A DNA stretch of 64,000 nt from Mytilisepta virgata (lineage: Eukaryota > Mollusca > Bivalvia > Mytilida > Mytilidae). Within the stretch, counting starts at the first letter, position 1. Every line of letters begins with the position of its first letter. The stretch covers positions 1,798,001-1,862,000 of the forward strand of contig JAPWFG010000018.1 in NCBI GenBank assembly GCA_028015205.1, written 5' to 3'. The notes beneath the pieces are model-generated. The model saw nothing but the letters and a program-made list of their open reading frames with translations. It was not told the DNA's origin and ran no database searches. The position numbers and the translations under genes are program-made. Shown here piece after piece: positions 11,965 through 23,870 of the stretch.

Positions 11965-12450
11965 AGAGTTGCTCAAGCGTAAAATGTAGGTCATAATGAC
12001 CCAATTATTGCACGACGGCTCAGTACTACCAAGGCACATCCACTGATGAAGTTTCATTATACACTATGCTTAGTTCCAAAGAAATGAACCTAAACGCAAA
12101 ACCTAACCCGATTCGCTCAAGCATAACATTTAGATCATAATGTAGACCCAATTATTGTATGACTGCTCAGTACTACACAAGGCACTTCGCTGATGAAGTT
12201 TCATTGATACACTATGCTTAGTTCCACAGAAATTAACCTAAACGCAAAACTTAAAGAAAGTCACTCAAGCATAAAATGTAGGTCATTATTGTATGACTGT
12301 TCAGTACTACCCGAGGTGGATACACTGATGAAGTTTCATTGATACACTATCCTTAGTTCCAAAGAAATGAACCTAAACTCAAAACTTAATCATATGGTTC
12401 GGACGTACGGACGAACAAGGGTAACTCTATATGCCCCATCCACATTCGTG
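11965..12450 (+). repeat. Tandem repeat of about 147 bp, three units
   Basis: Units start CTCAAGCGTAAAATGTAGG near 11971, CTCAAGCATAACATTTAG near 12118 and CTCAAGCATAAAATGTAG near 12266. Each includes TGATGAAGTTTCATT and TTAGTTCCAAAGAAATGAAC. The array ends with GGACGTACGGACGAACAAGG and ATATGCCCC, an end seen in bivalve dispersed repeats. It lies just upstream of gene A's signal exon. Confidence 0.75.
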
Positions 12451-12615
12451 GACTTGCAAGTCACTGCAGATCCAAGAAGCAGGTAAGCTGCATGAATTCA
12501 CGAACAATTTGTATATACCTAAAAATGAATTTAATTTACACCCTATGTCAGTTTATTCACTATTTGTGATTGTCTGCTAAAGTGGCTAAAAATAATATAA
12601 ACATTTATCTTTTAG

Positions 12616-15600
12616 TTATTTTCCAGGTGCTAATTTTTGAACTGGGAGTTTCACTGTTAGAAAATGGAGTCTGTGAAGCTAAAGAAAACCACATGGTTAC
12701 AAACAGTTCTCAATTCAATAACACAGGGAATGACCACGTTCTGTTGAACTGTTCCCAAGATAAAAATGTCTCAAGTATAGAGAAATCAGTAGGTTTTCAT
12801 CCACATATGATGTTTTTATATTAAAATGTCTTAAAAATCTTCCCTTGTTTTAAACTTTTGTGTCATTTTGTCATTTAAAATAAGACATTTGATATTCGTC
12901 CCTCCTTCAGTACAACTTTTCATAAAAAATCTTAAGAGTAAAATTACTCTTAAAATCATACAGATTATAGTATATCTTACGAGTGATTTTTTTCTTAAGA
13001 TATTTTGTGGATAGGGCTCCTGGTTATTTTGTTTTTCAAAAGAATAAAATAAATACACATGTACGTATGTAATTATCTGAAAACATCATCAGACACGTAA
13101 CGAATACTAACACTTTGTTGGGAATGGTGGTGATGCACGAAACATCATTTTATGTATTCTGATGAGTTGAATACCTGGTATAAATATTACACTGAAGCAC
13201 AACCTATAACCTTCCATTTTATATTAGAGTGTGTGTAACAAAAATCACAAGAATAATAAGAGAAAACAATAATAAAATATTTATATGTAACAACAATCAG
13301 ATTTTATAGGCAATTTTAAAAGAAGACACCCCTACAATACTAAAAATATGGGTTTCTCCTATTATTTGAAATTCGAGCCGAAAGATGTTCGAAAAAATAA
13401 TTGCTGGAGTTTGTAAGTTATTCGGACGCTGAAGGGTGTTGCTAGTCCAAACAAGTTAGTAACTATGAGGAAGGACAACAACCGCTTTCAACAAATTACA
13501 AGTACACCCAGTAGGTTTAGTTCAACTGTTTCCTGCCTAATTTCTATATAAAAAAACTTTAAACGGTAGTTTCAGCAGTTCACATTCACATCGCTTAAAA
13601 TAATAGTATTCGAGTAGTCATACGAGGCGTTTAATTCGTTACCTTTTTACAGTTGATGTTCTCTATTAAGACATCAAGTCATACTTTTCTTCAAATGTTC
13701 ATAGATAATACAGTTTTGAATTTTTAAATGAAATAATACAGGACGAAGTTTATATATAGTTAAATAGACTGGGATTTCTGTGACATGAATGGACCTCAGT
13801 CGTACGGACTTCGGTCATCCCTTAAGTATACCAAAAGATATTGCATTCCAGATTGTTATACATATTATATATTTCAAACAATATAGACAATACGTAGACA
13901 TGGTCGTGCTGAGAAAAGAAATTGCAGATCTAGGAACAAGCAGAAGCGTGCATGTAACTTGAGGCTACTAAAGAATATCAACAGTCCAACGGTTATTTTC
14001 AATAGTTCGCAATTAACATTTTATCGTCCTTTTTATATTGATGTATCGACTGGTATGTAGACAAGCTTTACTTTATGTTCACTATAGAATAGTACATGTA
14101 TATTTTTTATGTTACAGATTTTAGTTTTTACCCAATATATGATTAATGCATTACCATATTGATCTATCCTGGAAATATCACTTACGTGCTTTTTTCAAGA
14201 CATGATATGCCTTTAAATGACAATACAAAAAACAAATACAAAAATCATAACAATAAGACAAAACAGAAAAAAAAAGATACTGTCGAATTTTCATCAGACC
14301 AATTTTTTTTTCTATATTTTCTCATGCCAGAAACAAGTTTAATTATGACTGTCATGACTGTAAAAAGTAAAAAATTTACCAAAAATTCCAAAAAAGTATA
14401 TTAATTTTTAAATTTTTATCCGAATCGGATCTGAAAAAAGCTATATAAGTCGTAATTTATTAATTGAAAAAATGGAGCGAAGCGATTTTTTGACGGGTTT
14501 GTCGAGATGAAAATCTGAAATCTTATCAATCAATTTTAATTGGCTTTAATTAATTAACAAGTAGCAAACGAATGTGCTATAGAGGACAAGCAGTCCATTC
14601 CCAGCATAATTTTAAGAGGTATTGTTCTTGACTGAAGACTTAGATTTGTGTAATATTTAGTGTCCTTGTACCATAAATGTGTACTATAAATGCCTTTACG
14701 CGGACTTTCTTAGAATTGTTAACCACAGGTAAAAACAAAGCTGATTGAAATTATCACCTTTTTTTATTTTTCGTTTCCTCTATGTAGTAAATAAACAACC
14801 CAATGGATAACAGGAAAGGTCAACAATGACATATACCAATCAATCAAAGCAACACAACTGACAGAACTCCACACAAAAAATAGCATAAAAGAGCACAAAA
14901 CATATTCTGCACATAATTTAAAGATTTATTGTTCTTGTTAACCTGGTCCCCTGATGAAATATTTTTCGCTGCGCTAGCTTCACTTCAAATATATATGAGC
15001 ACAAAGCACAAACATAAACACAACAGAGAGTCGGGATAGTCTGATTTGGTTACGTCACTGAACAGTAGTGGGGTTAAACGGGTTTTATGGGTACCCAAAG
15101 CATATATTATGCTTTAATATACTTTGGGGTTGAAGGCATATGTGATTTTTATGAACACGAAACCCTAAACAAACCTAATTTTTTGTTTGGCCTAACCAAT
15201 TAATTCTGAAATTATTATGCATCATGATCATTTCAGGGAGAAGATAAAGAACTGATGTCATATTTTGGTAAACTTAATGAAAAGGCAGGAACAAATGTAA
15301 AAAGGGGACCTGGAGGTATATAATTTTAGGCTGTTTTGTTTATTAGGGCTCCACTCTACTTGCATAGCAATTGGCTATATTTCTTATTAATTGCAAAGTT
15401 TGTGTAAATGGAGAGGATCGGCGACTTTCGGCAGATTCTAAGTCAATTAAGATCTTGCAAGAGAATCCCCTGTCTGCCAAGGTCCATTAAATAGAAAAAA
15501 TTCTACAGTGAAATTTCCAGTAATCTAAAAAAAACTATTACTTTAAAAAAAAAACGAAGCGTATGTCTGTCCATCCTGGGATATTATTCCTGTCCGTCTT

Positions 15601-18376
15601 CATGACAAAGTTTTAAATCCTGATGTGATTTCGCACGTATTGGTATGATAATGAATTAAGCTGCACACACCGTCAAGGTTTTTAATGAATTTTTAATAAG
15701 ATACATGCATGATATATTTATATACGTTTTATTATTCCCCTTTAGAAGAGGAGACATAAAAAATCAAATGTTCGCAGATTTCGAAACAGATTCATTTTGA
15801 CGCTATTGGAACTGATTGCGGAGAATATCCGTCCAGCACAGCGACCCTTTCCGTTATTTTTTGGTTTGAGAAATGTTGATGAGAAATAAATTGTTCAACT
15901 TTCCAAATACAATGAATAAAGATTTGTAGGTACATGTACCAGGGCGGGGAGACGGCTGCAAACAGTGATAAAAGTCATGCTTGCCATTGTCAGCATATTT
16001 ATTTTTGTGTATGTGTGTTGATTCCATGTTTGCTTCAGTTACAGGTAAAAATAAGAATGAAATCATTCCTAAAGTAGGAAGGTCAGATACAAGACAAACA
16101 GTAAAAAGAAATGTACGCAATAAGCGTATTTCATGTTTATGTCCAGTTGGAAATAAACATGAACAAACTGGACATAAACATGAACAAACTGGACATAGAC
16201 ATGAACAAACTGGACATAAACATGAACAAACTGGACATAAATATGAACATAAACATGAGAAAAAAGGAGACTACAGAAACCAGGAAAAATCAGGGAAGAA
16301 CTCAGCAGAAAAAGAGTCCAAAAAACCAGAGATTAACATCATGCTTATAGCTGCTTTGGCTGGTACAGTGTTTTTTGTCATACTGTTTATTGGAATAGGT
16401 ATATGGTAAGTAAGTAGAGTTTTCTTGTTAAAAAGAAACACATTTATTTGGTATGGTAATTAAAATAAATAATGAAAGTTGCAAGTAATTATATTTTTGG
16501 TGTTACATTTGATGTAATTGAAAGAAATCTGTAATTGAGCCATGTTCTAATTACATGTACATGTAATGGTAAATTAATTACTTGCCAAAATTAGAGTGCA
16601 ATTGCATTTACATTTCAGTAACATGTCAGTTACAAAAATAAATAAAAAATTTAAAAAACTCTGAGTTAGAATAAGATGAAATGAATTCTCATAAAGTTAG
16701 TTTCAGACAAACTGATACCAACATCATGACATATTGTATAAACATGCACATGTTTGCTGTAAAGTTTGAATATTAAAATGATGCTGAAACCATTTTTTTA
16801 TACTTAGATAAAGTAATGGTAATGTAATTAATTACTTCCCTCAAAATGGTAAATGTAATTTAATTGAAGGTTTAAAGGATGTAATTGTAAATAAAATACT
16901 TTTTAAAGTATTATACCAATGGTCTGACACTGGTTTGTAATTAATGATGAGAAAATTTCCCTGTACCCATTACACGCTTCTAGCTAAGGGAAATGATGAC
17001 CAAAAAAGATAGTTTCTTGCTGTTCTTAATTTACGTGTCAACCACTTCAAAAAACTGTTTGCATGACCTAACTGAATTTAAGCTACAGTTGAGCTCAGTT
17101 CTAACCTTTCGTTAGAACTGTCCTAAACTGTCAAAAGAACTGTTCTAGAACATTTCTAGAATTGTCATCCTGACACCTTTAGAACCGTTTATGACAGGGT
17201 GTGTCCTGACGTAGAACCATTTATGACAGTTCTACCTTAGAACCCTTCTGGATGTTTCTACCCTAGAGCCATTCTGGATGATTCTACCTAGAACCATTTA
17301 TGACAATTCTATCCTAGAACTACTTATGACATCTCTGCACTAGAACCATTCTGGACGGTTCTACCCGAGAACCATTCATGGTTCTAGGGTACGTGCCATT
17401 ATCAATACAGGGTTATCGGACATGAAAATGGACGCGGTTCTACCCTAGAACCATTTATGACAGTTCCATCATAAAACCATTCTGCATGGTTCTACCTTAG
17501 AACCATTTATGACAGTTCTACCCTAGAACCATTCTGGATGGTTCTACCCTAGAACCATTTAGGGCAGTTCTACACTAGAACCATTCTGGGTGGTTCTACC
17601 TTAGAACCATTTATGACAGGGTTGGGTCTACCCTAGAACCGTTCTAGAATAGTTCTAGAACCGTCCTCTCTGACAGAATAGTTGGGGTAAGAACTGATCT
17701 CAATTGTATATAGAGTTATAGTGAACCCATTTCGGAACAAACAAAATCAATATTAACCATGTAAACAGTATGTCACCTGACAGTATAAAACAATCATGAC
17801 AAAGTGAAGTTACAAATTTAGTTCTAAACATCGGAACTTTCTTGTATAGTTAACATGCCTAATGAAGAAGAGATTGGAGAATGATTAGAAATTGTTTAAT
17901 GCATAAAATCATCAGAATTGTCTACAAGATGTAAAGCTAAAACTCAAATGCTAAAATATATATTAGAGCAACCATTTCAGGGAGTGATCTACCTAAGTTT
18001 CTTTAGAATTATTAAATTTATGCAAACATCTTTTAGGTCCAAATCTTGAACAATTTATTAATAATAGTATTCAAACCTGGATTGCTTAGGTACTGACCAT
18101 TTTATTACCAAGATGGACGTAATTCTCTTTCAAAAAAAATTCAAGCCCCCCTCCCTCCCCTCATTAATAAAATGGTTGTTGCCTTATATAAATGGTAGTT
18201 CCTTAAATGCAGTTACAATTAAAAATCTGTTTTATAAATTTAGGTGTTATAAGAGAAAGAAAAAGAAGAAAGGATGGAAAGGAAAGAAAGGAAAGGAAAA
18301 AAAGCAAAGTAAGGAAAGTAAGAAAAAAAAGCAAATTAAGGAAAGTAAGAAAGCAAAGCCGGCCAGCAGATTTTGA
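12616..18376 (+). CDS. Paralogue A: secreted-head, His-rich single-pass membrane protein, no Ig domain
   Basis: Coding exons are 12616-12788, 15237-15315, 16045-16405 and 18244-18376, all with GT-AG borders and matching phases; the first coding exon was not found. Exon 1 here encodes the end of a signal peptide (IFQVLIFELGVSLL) and a head with several N-glycosylation sequons (NSS, NNT, NCS, NVS). Exon 2 encodes a lysine-rich GEDKELMSYFGKL segment. Exon 3 holds a stalk with four exact-length HEQTGHK-type heptads, then a transmembrane helix (MLIAALAGTVFFVILFIGIGIW). Exon 4 is a Lys-rich tail that stops at 18374-18376, 16 bases before a conserved donor at 18393. Compared with B, both Ig exons are missing, yet phase-1 joins keep the frame. 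About 248 residues plus the unknown start. Plasma-membrane location is inferred. I do not recognise the family. Confidence 0.72.
16158..16241 (+). repeat. 21-bp coding minisatellite (HEQTGHK x4) in gene A
   Basis: Four head-to-tail copies of CATGAACAAACTGGACATAAA, with single-base variants, encode the heptad HEQTGHK/R. Degenerate continuation reaches about 16262. The unit length keeps the frame, so copy-number change would lengthen the His-rich stalk without breaking the protein. Confidence 0.92.
16441..16925 (+). repeat. TGTAATTAATTACA-rich repeat, shared by both paralogues
   Basis: An AT-rich dispersed repeat with recurrent TGTAATTAATTAC and AATTACTTGCCAAAATTAGAG. It is colinear with 39240-39620 in gene B, so it predates the duplication. 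A further piece lies at about 42490-42610. Confidence 0.65.
17100..17690. repeat. Minisatellite of palindromic GGTTCTA...TAGAACC units
   Basis: About 600 bp made of units of about 26 bp alternating AGAACCATTTATGACAGTTC and AGAACCATTCTGGATGGTTC. The junction GGTTCTACCCTAGAACC is a perfect inverted repeat with a 3-base centre, so the array can form many small hairpins. It lies in gene A's intron between the membrane-spanning and tail exons. Gene B's equivalent intron has no such array. Confidence 0.85.
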
Positions 18377-18392
18377 TGACATGAATGGCAAG
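18244..18392 (+). CDS. Gene A cytoplasmic-tail exon with purine expansion and early stop
   Basis: The exon starts after TTTATAAATTTAG and matches B's exon at 40553-40622 at both ends (TAAGAGAAAGAAAAAG at the start; GATGACATGAATG.CAAG then GTAATTTA at the end). A has a long AAAG/GGAAAG-rich expansion in the middle whose length is not a multiple of three. The frame carried from the transmembrane exon therefore meets TGA at 18374-18376, while the ancestral ...DDMNGK end is now in another frame. The tail is Lys/Ser-rich and lacks B's proline-rich C terminus. Confidence 0.65.
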
Positions 18393-20344
18393 GTAATTTA
18401 ATATTTAAATCCCGGGAAGGGGGGTTAACTCTCTGGATTTTTGACGGGGGTGTGCGGAAATGGCCTAAGAAAGTGTACCTGGGCAAATACTAGAATACAG
18501 GTCAATAATATACCGAAAAAAATAATTTTGATGAAGTACCTACCCTCAAAACAGCCATATCGAAAAAGCACACCGAACTAATATCCCTGCATAGGTTTAT
18601 ATAGGGAGTTACCCCCCCCCCCCCCCCCTAATTTAAATATCTGAACTTTTCTGCTAATTCTTGGTAGTCTTCCAAATATATTTGAAATCAGTATTTATAA
18701 TTCAAATGAACATAATGCTTAAAATATGCAGCCTTTAGAAGTGGTACTATATGAATAAAATAGAGAATGGAAACGGTGAATGTGTCAAAGAGACAACAAC
18801 ACGAGCAGAAAACAGCTCGGGGCCACCAATAGGTCTTCAGCGCAGCGAGAAAATCCTGCACCCAGAGGCGGGCTTCAGCTGGCCCCTAAACAATATAAAT
18901 GTATACTAGTTCAGCAAAATGGACGGCACACTAAACTCCGAAACATAAAATTAACCACAAGTAAAAAAAACCACAAGACTAACAAAGGCTAGAGCTTCCT
19001 GACTTGGGACAGGCGCAAAAATGCGGAGGAGTTAAATATATTTTGTGAGATCTCAACCCTCCCCTATACCTCTAGCCAATGTGGAATAAACAAACACACT
19101 GCGATACACACAGTAAAACTCAGTTCAAAAGATGTCAGAGTCCGATGTTAAAAAACGTAACAGAAGAACTAAGCAAAATGACAATGATCAATAAATATTA
19201 ACAAAGGACTACTACAAAATGTAGCCGTTACTGACATGCCAGCTCCAGACCTCAATTAAACCTATCGAAAGATTATGTATATATCATATAGAAAATCAGC
19301 TACAATCCCTCCCGTTAGGGGTTTAGTATCAGGCCATCATAAATTATACGAGAAGAACATAACCCGTATCAAACTGGTTTTAGAATAAATTCGTTTATTT
19401 TCGATGCAAAGATGAGTGAATCAATATTAATTCCAAAAAATGCGATCTTTAATGACTTGACAACTGTATCGTAACTATATACCTTGTTGATAAGTCTGTT
19501 TAAAGGTTTGATTAGCTTTTCAGGTGAATGGCGACATTTTTATGCTTTGTATAGAATATTACTATAAAAGATGGGATGTGAAATACTTGAACATATAAGA
19601 TGTTTGCACATTGATTTATATTTACGAATGAGGTCCTTGTAGCGATGATAAAATTTAGTAAACGTTTTGACAAGTTTGTGATATCGAAAAATCCCTGGCG
19701 TAATAATTTTTCAGTAATACAGAGATTTCTTTCGTTAAAATCAAATCATTGTTGTATACACGAGCGAATCGAACAAATGGAGATATATAACACCATAGTG
19801 CCAAGGGAACGTCGCCATCTAAAAACTGATAATTTACAATAGGAAATGAAAAATCATCTCTCTTATCGTAAATTTTAGTATTAAGCTTCCCGCTAGAGAT
19901 ATAGATATCAAGATCAAGGAAAGAGCAATGTTCATTGTTAGTATTAGCTTTATTTAAAGTAAGTTCAAGAGGATAAATCTATTTAGTGTATATACTGAAG
20001 TCGTCATTATTGACAGCCAAATCATCATCCAAATATCTAAAAGTGTTATTAAATTTTTGTATCAAATGTTGTTTCATTGGGTCTTTGCTGATTTTAGATA
20101 TAAATTGTGATTCTTAACAATACAGAAACAGATCCGCAATAAGCGGTGCACAGTTAGTCCTCATTGGAATTCCGATAACTTGGCGATATACGGAATCCCC
20201 ATAGCGAACAAAAATGTTATCTAGTTAAAAACTGAAGTACATTTATCATATCAAAGCAAGTCCAATTGACATAGTTCTTTTGTTTGTCGTTACTAAAACA
20301 TGGCCGAAAAGAGTTTGAACATAAATATTCACATTCTGACTTTT

Positions 20345-20615
20345 ATTTAGTCAAATTCAAAAATAATAGAAATACTAAGGGTTCATTCCTTGTATTGCAC
20401 ATGGTAGATCTCCTTAGCTGAAATCTGGCTTCCTATTTCGGTGTTTTTTTGGTTACGAGTACTTCTTGTTTAAAATAAGTTTGGTTTTTGGTCTTCCAAA
20501 TGTTTCGGGTTTTAATGCTGCTGATGAGAGGTAACTCCTTGAAATGCGTCGTATACAGCATAGTATAAATTTACTATATCTAATATTAGTATCTTTGGAT
20601 TGTTATTTTTAAAAT
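20345..20615. mobile_element. Segment interrupting the Penelope-like RT
   Basis: The RT reading jumps from its LIK-LAF segment (about 20620) to SECEYLCS (about 20345), and the roughly 270 bp between has no RT similarity. These bases are therefore likely a later insertion. It carries, on the plus strand and antisense to the host element, a hammerhead-like core at 20521-20550. Confidence 0.5.
20515..20566 (+). ncRNA. Candidate hammerhead-ribozyme-like motif
   Basis: CTGATGA (20521-20527) is followed by a 4-bp stem with pentaloop (GAGG TAACT CCTT), GAAA (20541-20544) and GTC at 20548-20550, the expected cleavage triplet. ATGCTG before the core can pair with CAGCAT at 20556-20561 as helix I, but with a 5-base bulge. 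Helix III would be very short, as known for the minimal hammerheads of Penelope-like elements. Core order and spacing fit; activity is unproven. Confidence 0.4.
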
Positions 20616-21169
20616 GCCAATTTAATTAGGTTTGTGAATTTTTTCTGAATGAGATTATGAGGCAAAGTGGTAAATAGGGTAGAAAAATCAAAACTTTGAA
20701 CAGATACGAAATCACCAATATGAACATGTAATTTATCAAGTACATCCAACGAATTTTTCACACTTCAAAAGTAATTAATACCACTATTTTCGTATACCTT
20801 ATTTGAAAAATTTATTACCAGGTTTTTTATTGTACAAAGTGTACTAGTAATTAGAATAGACAGTTTAGTGGTGGAACAGTACCTTGAAGACGAAATAAAT
20901 TTATTTTTGTAAGGTGTTTTGTGCAGCTTCGGAAGCCACTACATAGTTGGAACTTTCATGTTATTCGGCTCTGCTTGTAAATAAGTTTATGTGTATTAAC
21001 GATGTCATTTTCCGGAAATTGAGTCAGTTGGAATGTAGGTGAAATTTGCAGATTCTCAATATAAAATTTACAATAACGATATTATTGACAGCCTTATCAG
21101 CTGGGACGAAAACAAATTCTTTTCCGAGTTCCTTTAGCTTATGTTTGATACGAGAAGTCTGTTTATTTC

Positions 21170-21470
21170 TATCATTGTATTTTATAAATCACATACCAAT
21201 AACATTTTGAACTTTATCTGTATAAATACATCTGATGTTTTGTTTTAATAATCTTTTAAAACAAACAATTATTAATTGTCAATGGCAATTATTTGTGTCA
21301 AAATACAGCGATAAAACAAAATCACTGACGTATTGGTTTTAGTCGGGTGTTCAGTACTTTCTAGGATTTAATCAAGTGCTTAAGAAATTACAAAATTTTT
21401 TATTTAATCTATTGTGACAGTTTATTTATCAAAATGGCTTACCTGGGTACAACGTATATTTTAATTGATC
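21170..21470 (+). other. Downstream DNA shared with gene B (intron remnant)
   Basis: Colinear with 40770-41075 in gene B's last intron (CATACCAATAACATTTTGAA, AAAACAAAATCACTGACGTA). It shows the duplication extends beyond A's tail exon and that a last exon like B's once followed. No such exon is now recognisable in A. Confidence 0.65.
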
Positions 21471-21679
21471 TAACCGAGGTCAAAAAAATATTATCTGTCT
21501 GTTTAAGGTTACATCATCCAAAAAAAAAATAGGGTAGAAAGGTCGGTATTTTGATTTTATTTTTTTCCATTTTAATTTTTGGCGTAATGATTTCGAGTTG
21601 TTCGGTCCGTCCTACCGTGGTCCGAGTTGCATTATTTCCCTTGGTTAATGGTTGCAAAAAATGGCGACTTATTTTTATA

Positions 21680-23385
21680 GATCACCTGGCCCAAAGGGTC
21701 ATGTGAGCTTATGCCATCACTTTGCGTCCGTTGTCGTCCGTCGGAGATCGTCGTCGTAAACTATTTAAAAAATCTTCTTCTCTGAAACTACTGCGTCAAA
21801 TACTTTCAAACTTTACCTGGATGTTCCTCAGGGTATGTAGTTTAAAACTTATATCCGAGGATTTGATCCATCAACAAAAATGGCTGAAGTTGCTAAGAAT
21901 AGAACATAGGGTAAAATGCAGTTTTAGACTTATATCTCCAGTTTTAGACTTATATCTCAAAAAAGCATTTAGAGCAAAAAACTGACATTGAGTAAACATG
22001 TTTATCAGGCCAAGATCTACATGCCATGAAATTTTCAGACGAATCGGTTTACCCTTTATTGGGTTATTGCCCCTGAATTGTTAATATTAAGGAAATTTTG
22101 CAGTTTCAGGTTATTATGTTTAATATTATCATAGATAGAGAGAGAGTGTAAATGGCAAAAATGTTCAGCAAAGTAAGATCTACCAAAAAGTCAAATGACC
22201 AAAATGGTCAATTCACCCTTAATTAGCTATTGCCCTTGAAAGACAATTTCTTCACAATTTTCTTGTTAAAAAGGGTCATTTACTTTTTCAACAATCTTCT
22301 CTGAAACCTCAACACCAATTTCAACTAAACATTACCTGAATGTTCCTCATTATATATAGTTTAAAACTTATATCCGGGGATTTGATCTGTTAACAAACAT
22401 GACCGCCGTTGCTAAAAATAGAACATAGTGGTGAAATGCAATGTTTTGCTCACATCTCAATAACTAAAGCAGTTACAGCAAAACTGACAAGAAGTAAAAA
22501 ATGTTTATGAGGTCAAGATCTACCTGCCATGAAATTTTCAAACGAATCGGTCAACCCATTTTCAAGTTATTGCCCCTGAATTGTTAATTTTTAGGAAAGT
22601 TTGCACTTTTAGCTTATTAACTTGAATATTATTATAGATAAAGACAAACTGTAAACAGCAAAAATGTTCAGCAAAGTAAGATCTACAAATAAGTCAAATG
22701 ACCAAAATCGTCAATTGACCCCCGATAGAAGTTTTGGCCCTTGAAAGATTATTTACAAGTAAACAGTAATTATCAGTAAAAATAATGGTCTAACATATTG
22801 TCATAGATGTTTAGAGCATAACTTGAAATAAATTAAATGGTAGCTGTACAAATAAAATGGAGGGTAAAGGTCATTGAAAAGGTCCATAGCAACCAATGAA
22901 AAAATCCCTAGCAACCACATATATTTGGGTTAAGGACTCTATAATTTACCTGTACAGATCAAAAAGAAAGGTCAGGAGTAAGGTCATTGAAAAAGTCCAT
23001 AGCAACCATATATATTTAGGTTCAGGACCCTATTCTATAGTTGTTCAAGTCAATATGGAGGCTCAAGGTTCAAGGTCATTGAAAAAACCATAGCAACTGA
23101 TGAAAAATCCCCTACCAACTAGATATGTTTGGCATCAGTACCCTACAATCTACCCGTTCAAGTTAAAATGGAAGGTCAAGAGTCAAGGTCATTGAAAATG
23201 TCCAAAGCAACCATATATATTTGGATTCCGGATTCTATATTTTAGCCGCACAAGTCAATATTAAGTCGAAAAATGCGACGGTATACAATAAATAACAAAA
23301 ATAATCATTGATGCAAGATCTACACAAAAAATTACAGGTGAGCGATTCAGGCTCTTGGGACCCTCTTGTTATTTCATCACAGGAG
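21680..23385 (+). repeat. Compound bivalve-type dispersed repeat
   Basis: It begins with CCTGGCCCAAAGGGTCATG and ends with CAGGTGAGCGATTCAGGCTC and TTGGGACCCTC. Inside are two tandem units of about 540 bp (sharing AAGATCTAC.TGCCATGAAA) and then four or five units of about 100 bp (AAGGTCATTGAAAA.GTCCA, AGCAACCATATATATTTGG). No protein is encoded. It separates A-side DNA that is contiguous in B, so it inserted after the duplication. Confidence 0.7.
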
Positions 23386-23585
23386 TCGCGAGTTTCCTTA
23401 AAACAGCTGACAGTGTCATATTCGCGATTGTGAACATTGGGATGTATCAGGCAATTGATTAAATTTTATTGGCTACTCTAATTTCGCTTTTGACACGAGT
23501 TCAGGTATTTTTTCACTTTACGACGGAAATAAAATGGCTGTCGGGTAACCGTAAACAGACGTCTATTTTTTGGCCCTATTTAGAT

Positions 23586-23870
23586 GAAACCAAAGCATGT
23601 TGTACCTAGGTAAAGTACATTATCCACACACCCCCCTCCCTAAAAATATTCTTGTCTGCCTTTTAATCACATTTTCAAAACAAAGTTTCATTGGACCGTT
23701 GATCTACAGGTACAAGTCATTTCGGCAGTGCACTCGGTCAAATCGGCACCTGGTCATTTCGGGACTGGTCAAATTGGCACCTGGTCAGTTGAATTTGGCA
23801 CTAGGTCATACTCAATTCGGCACCAGTATACAGTTAAATCGGCACCTCTATATATTTAATATGACACTGT
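23586..23870 (+). repeat. Shared intron remnant followed by GGCACC-type short repeat
   Basis: Positions 23586-23710 match 41095-41215 of gene B (AAAGCATGTTGTACCTAGGT, CATTGGACC.TTGAT). From 23712 the sequence changes to a short tandem repeat of TCAAATCGGCACCTGGTC-like units. B's last exon should lie just beyond this point but is absent here. Confidence 0.6.

Larger units (their letters stand above)
18770..21160 (-). mobile_element. Decayed Penelope-like retroelement
   Basis: Read on the minus strand, the 5' part encodes a Penelope-type reverse transcriptase. Recognisable pieces are LPKLHKTPYKNKFI (about 20930), VYENSGINYF, VQSFDFSTL (about 20690), SECEYLCSNSFRPCFSN (about 20330), YGDSVYRQVIGIPM (about 20190), TNCAPLIADLFLYC and the catalytic RYLDDDLAVNNDDFS (about 20030). 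Stops and frameshifts are frequent, so it is dead. The GIPMG motif reads GIPMR. No GIY-YIG endonuclease is visible after the RT. The 3' part (18770-19380) is a non-coding tail whose plus strand carries GTGTCAAAGAGACAACAACA and CCCCTAAACAATATAA. Confidence 0.8.

Noticed and set aside
12450..12484. First coding exon of gene A ending at GAAGCAG|GTAAGC
   Set aside because: Donor and phase fit, and the region has a partial match near 29890 in gene B, but B lacks the donor, the peptide is not hydrophobic and the upstream ATG lies in a repeat end. Left unassigned.
16111..16350. Second frame through the 21-bp repeats (INMNKLD-type heptads)
   Set aside because: It overlaps the exon of gene A, whose frame fits the splice phases and the transmembrane helix; the other frame does not continue into a membrane segment.
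17100..17690. CRISPR-like array of regular repeats
   Set aside because: There are no unique spacers, units alternate and merge, and the setting is an animal intron; it is a minisatellite.
18247..18486. Minus-strand Phe/Leu-rich frames
   Set aside because: Shadow of the purine-rich tail exon of gene A on the other strand.
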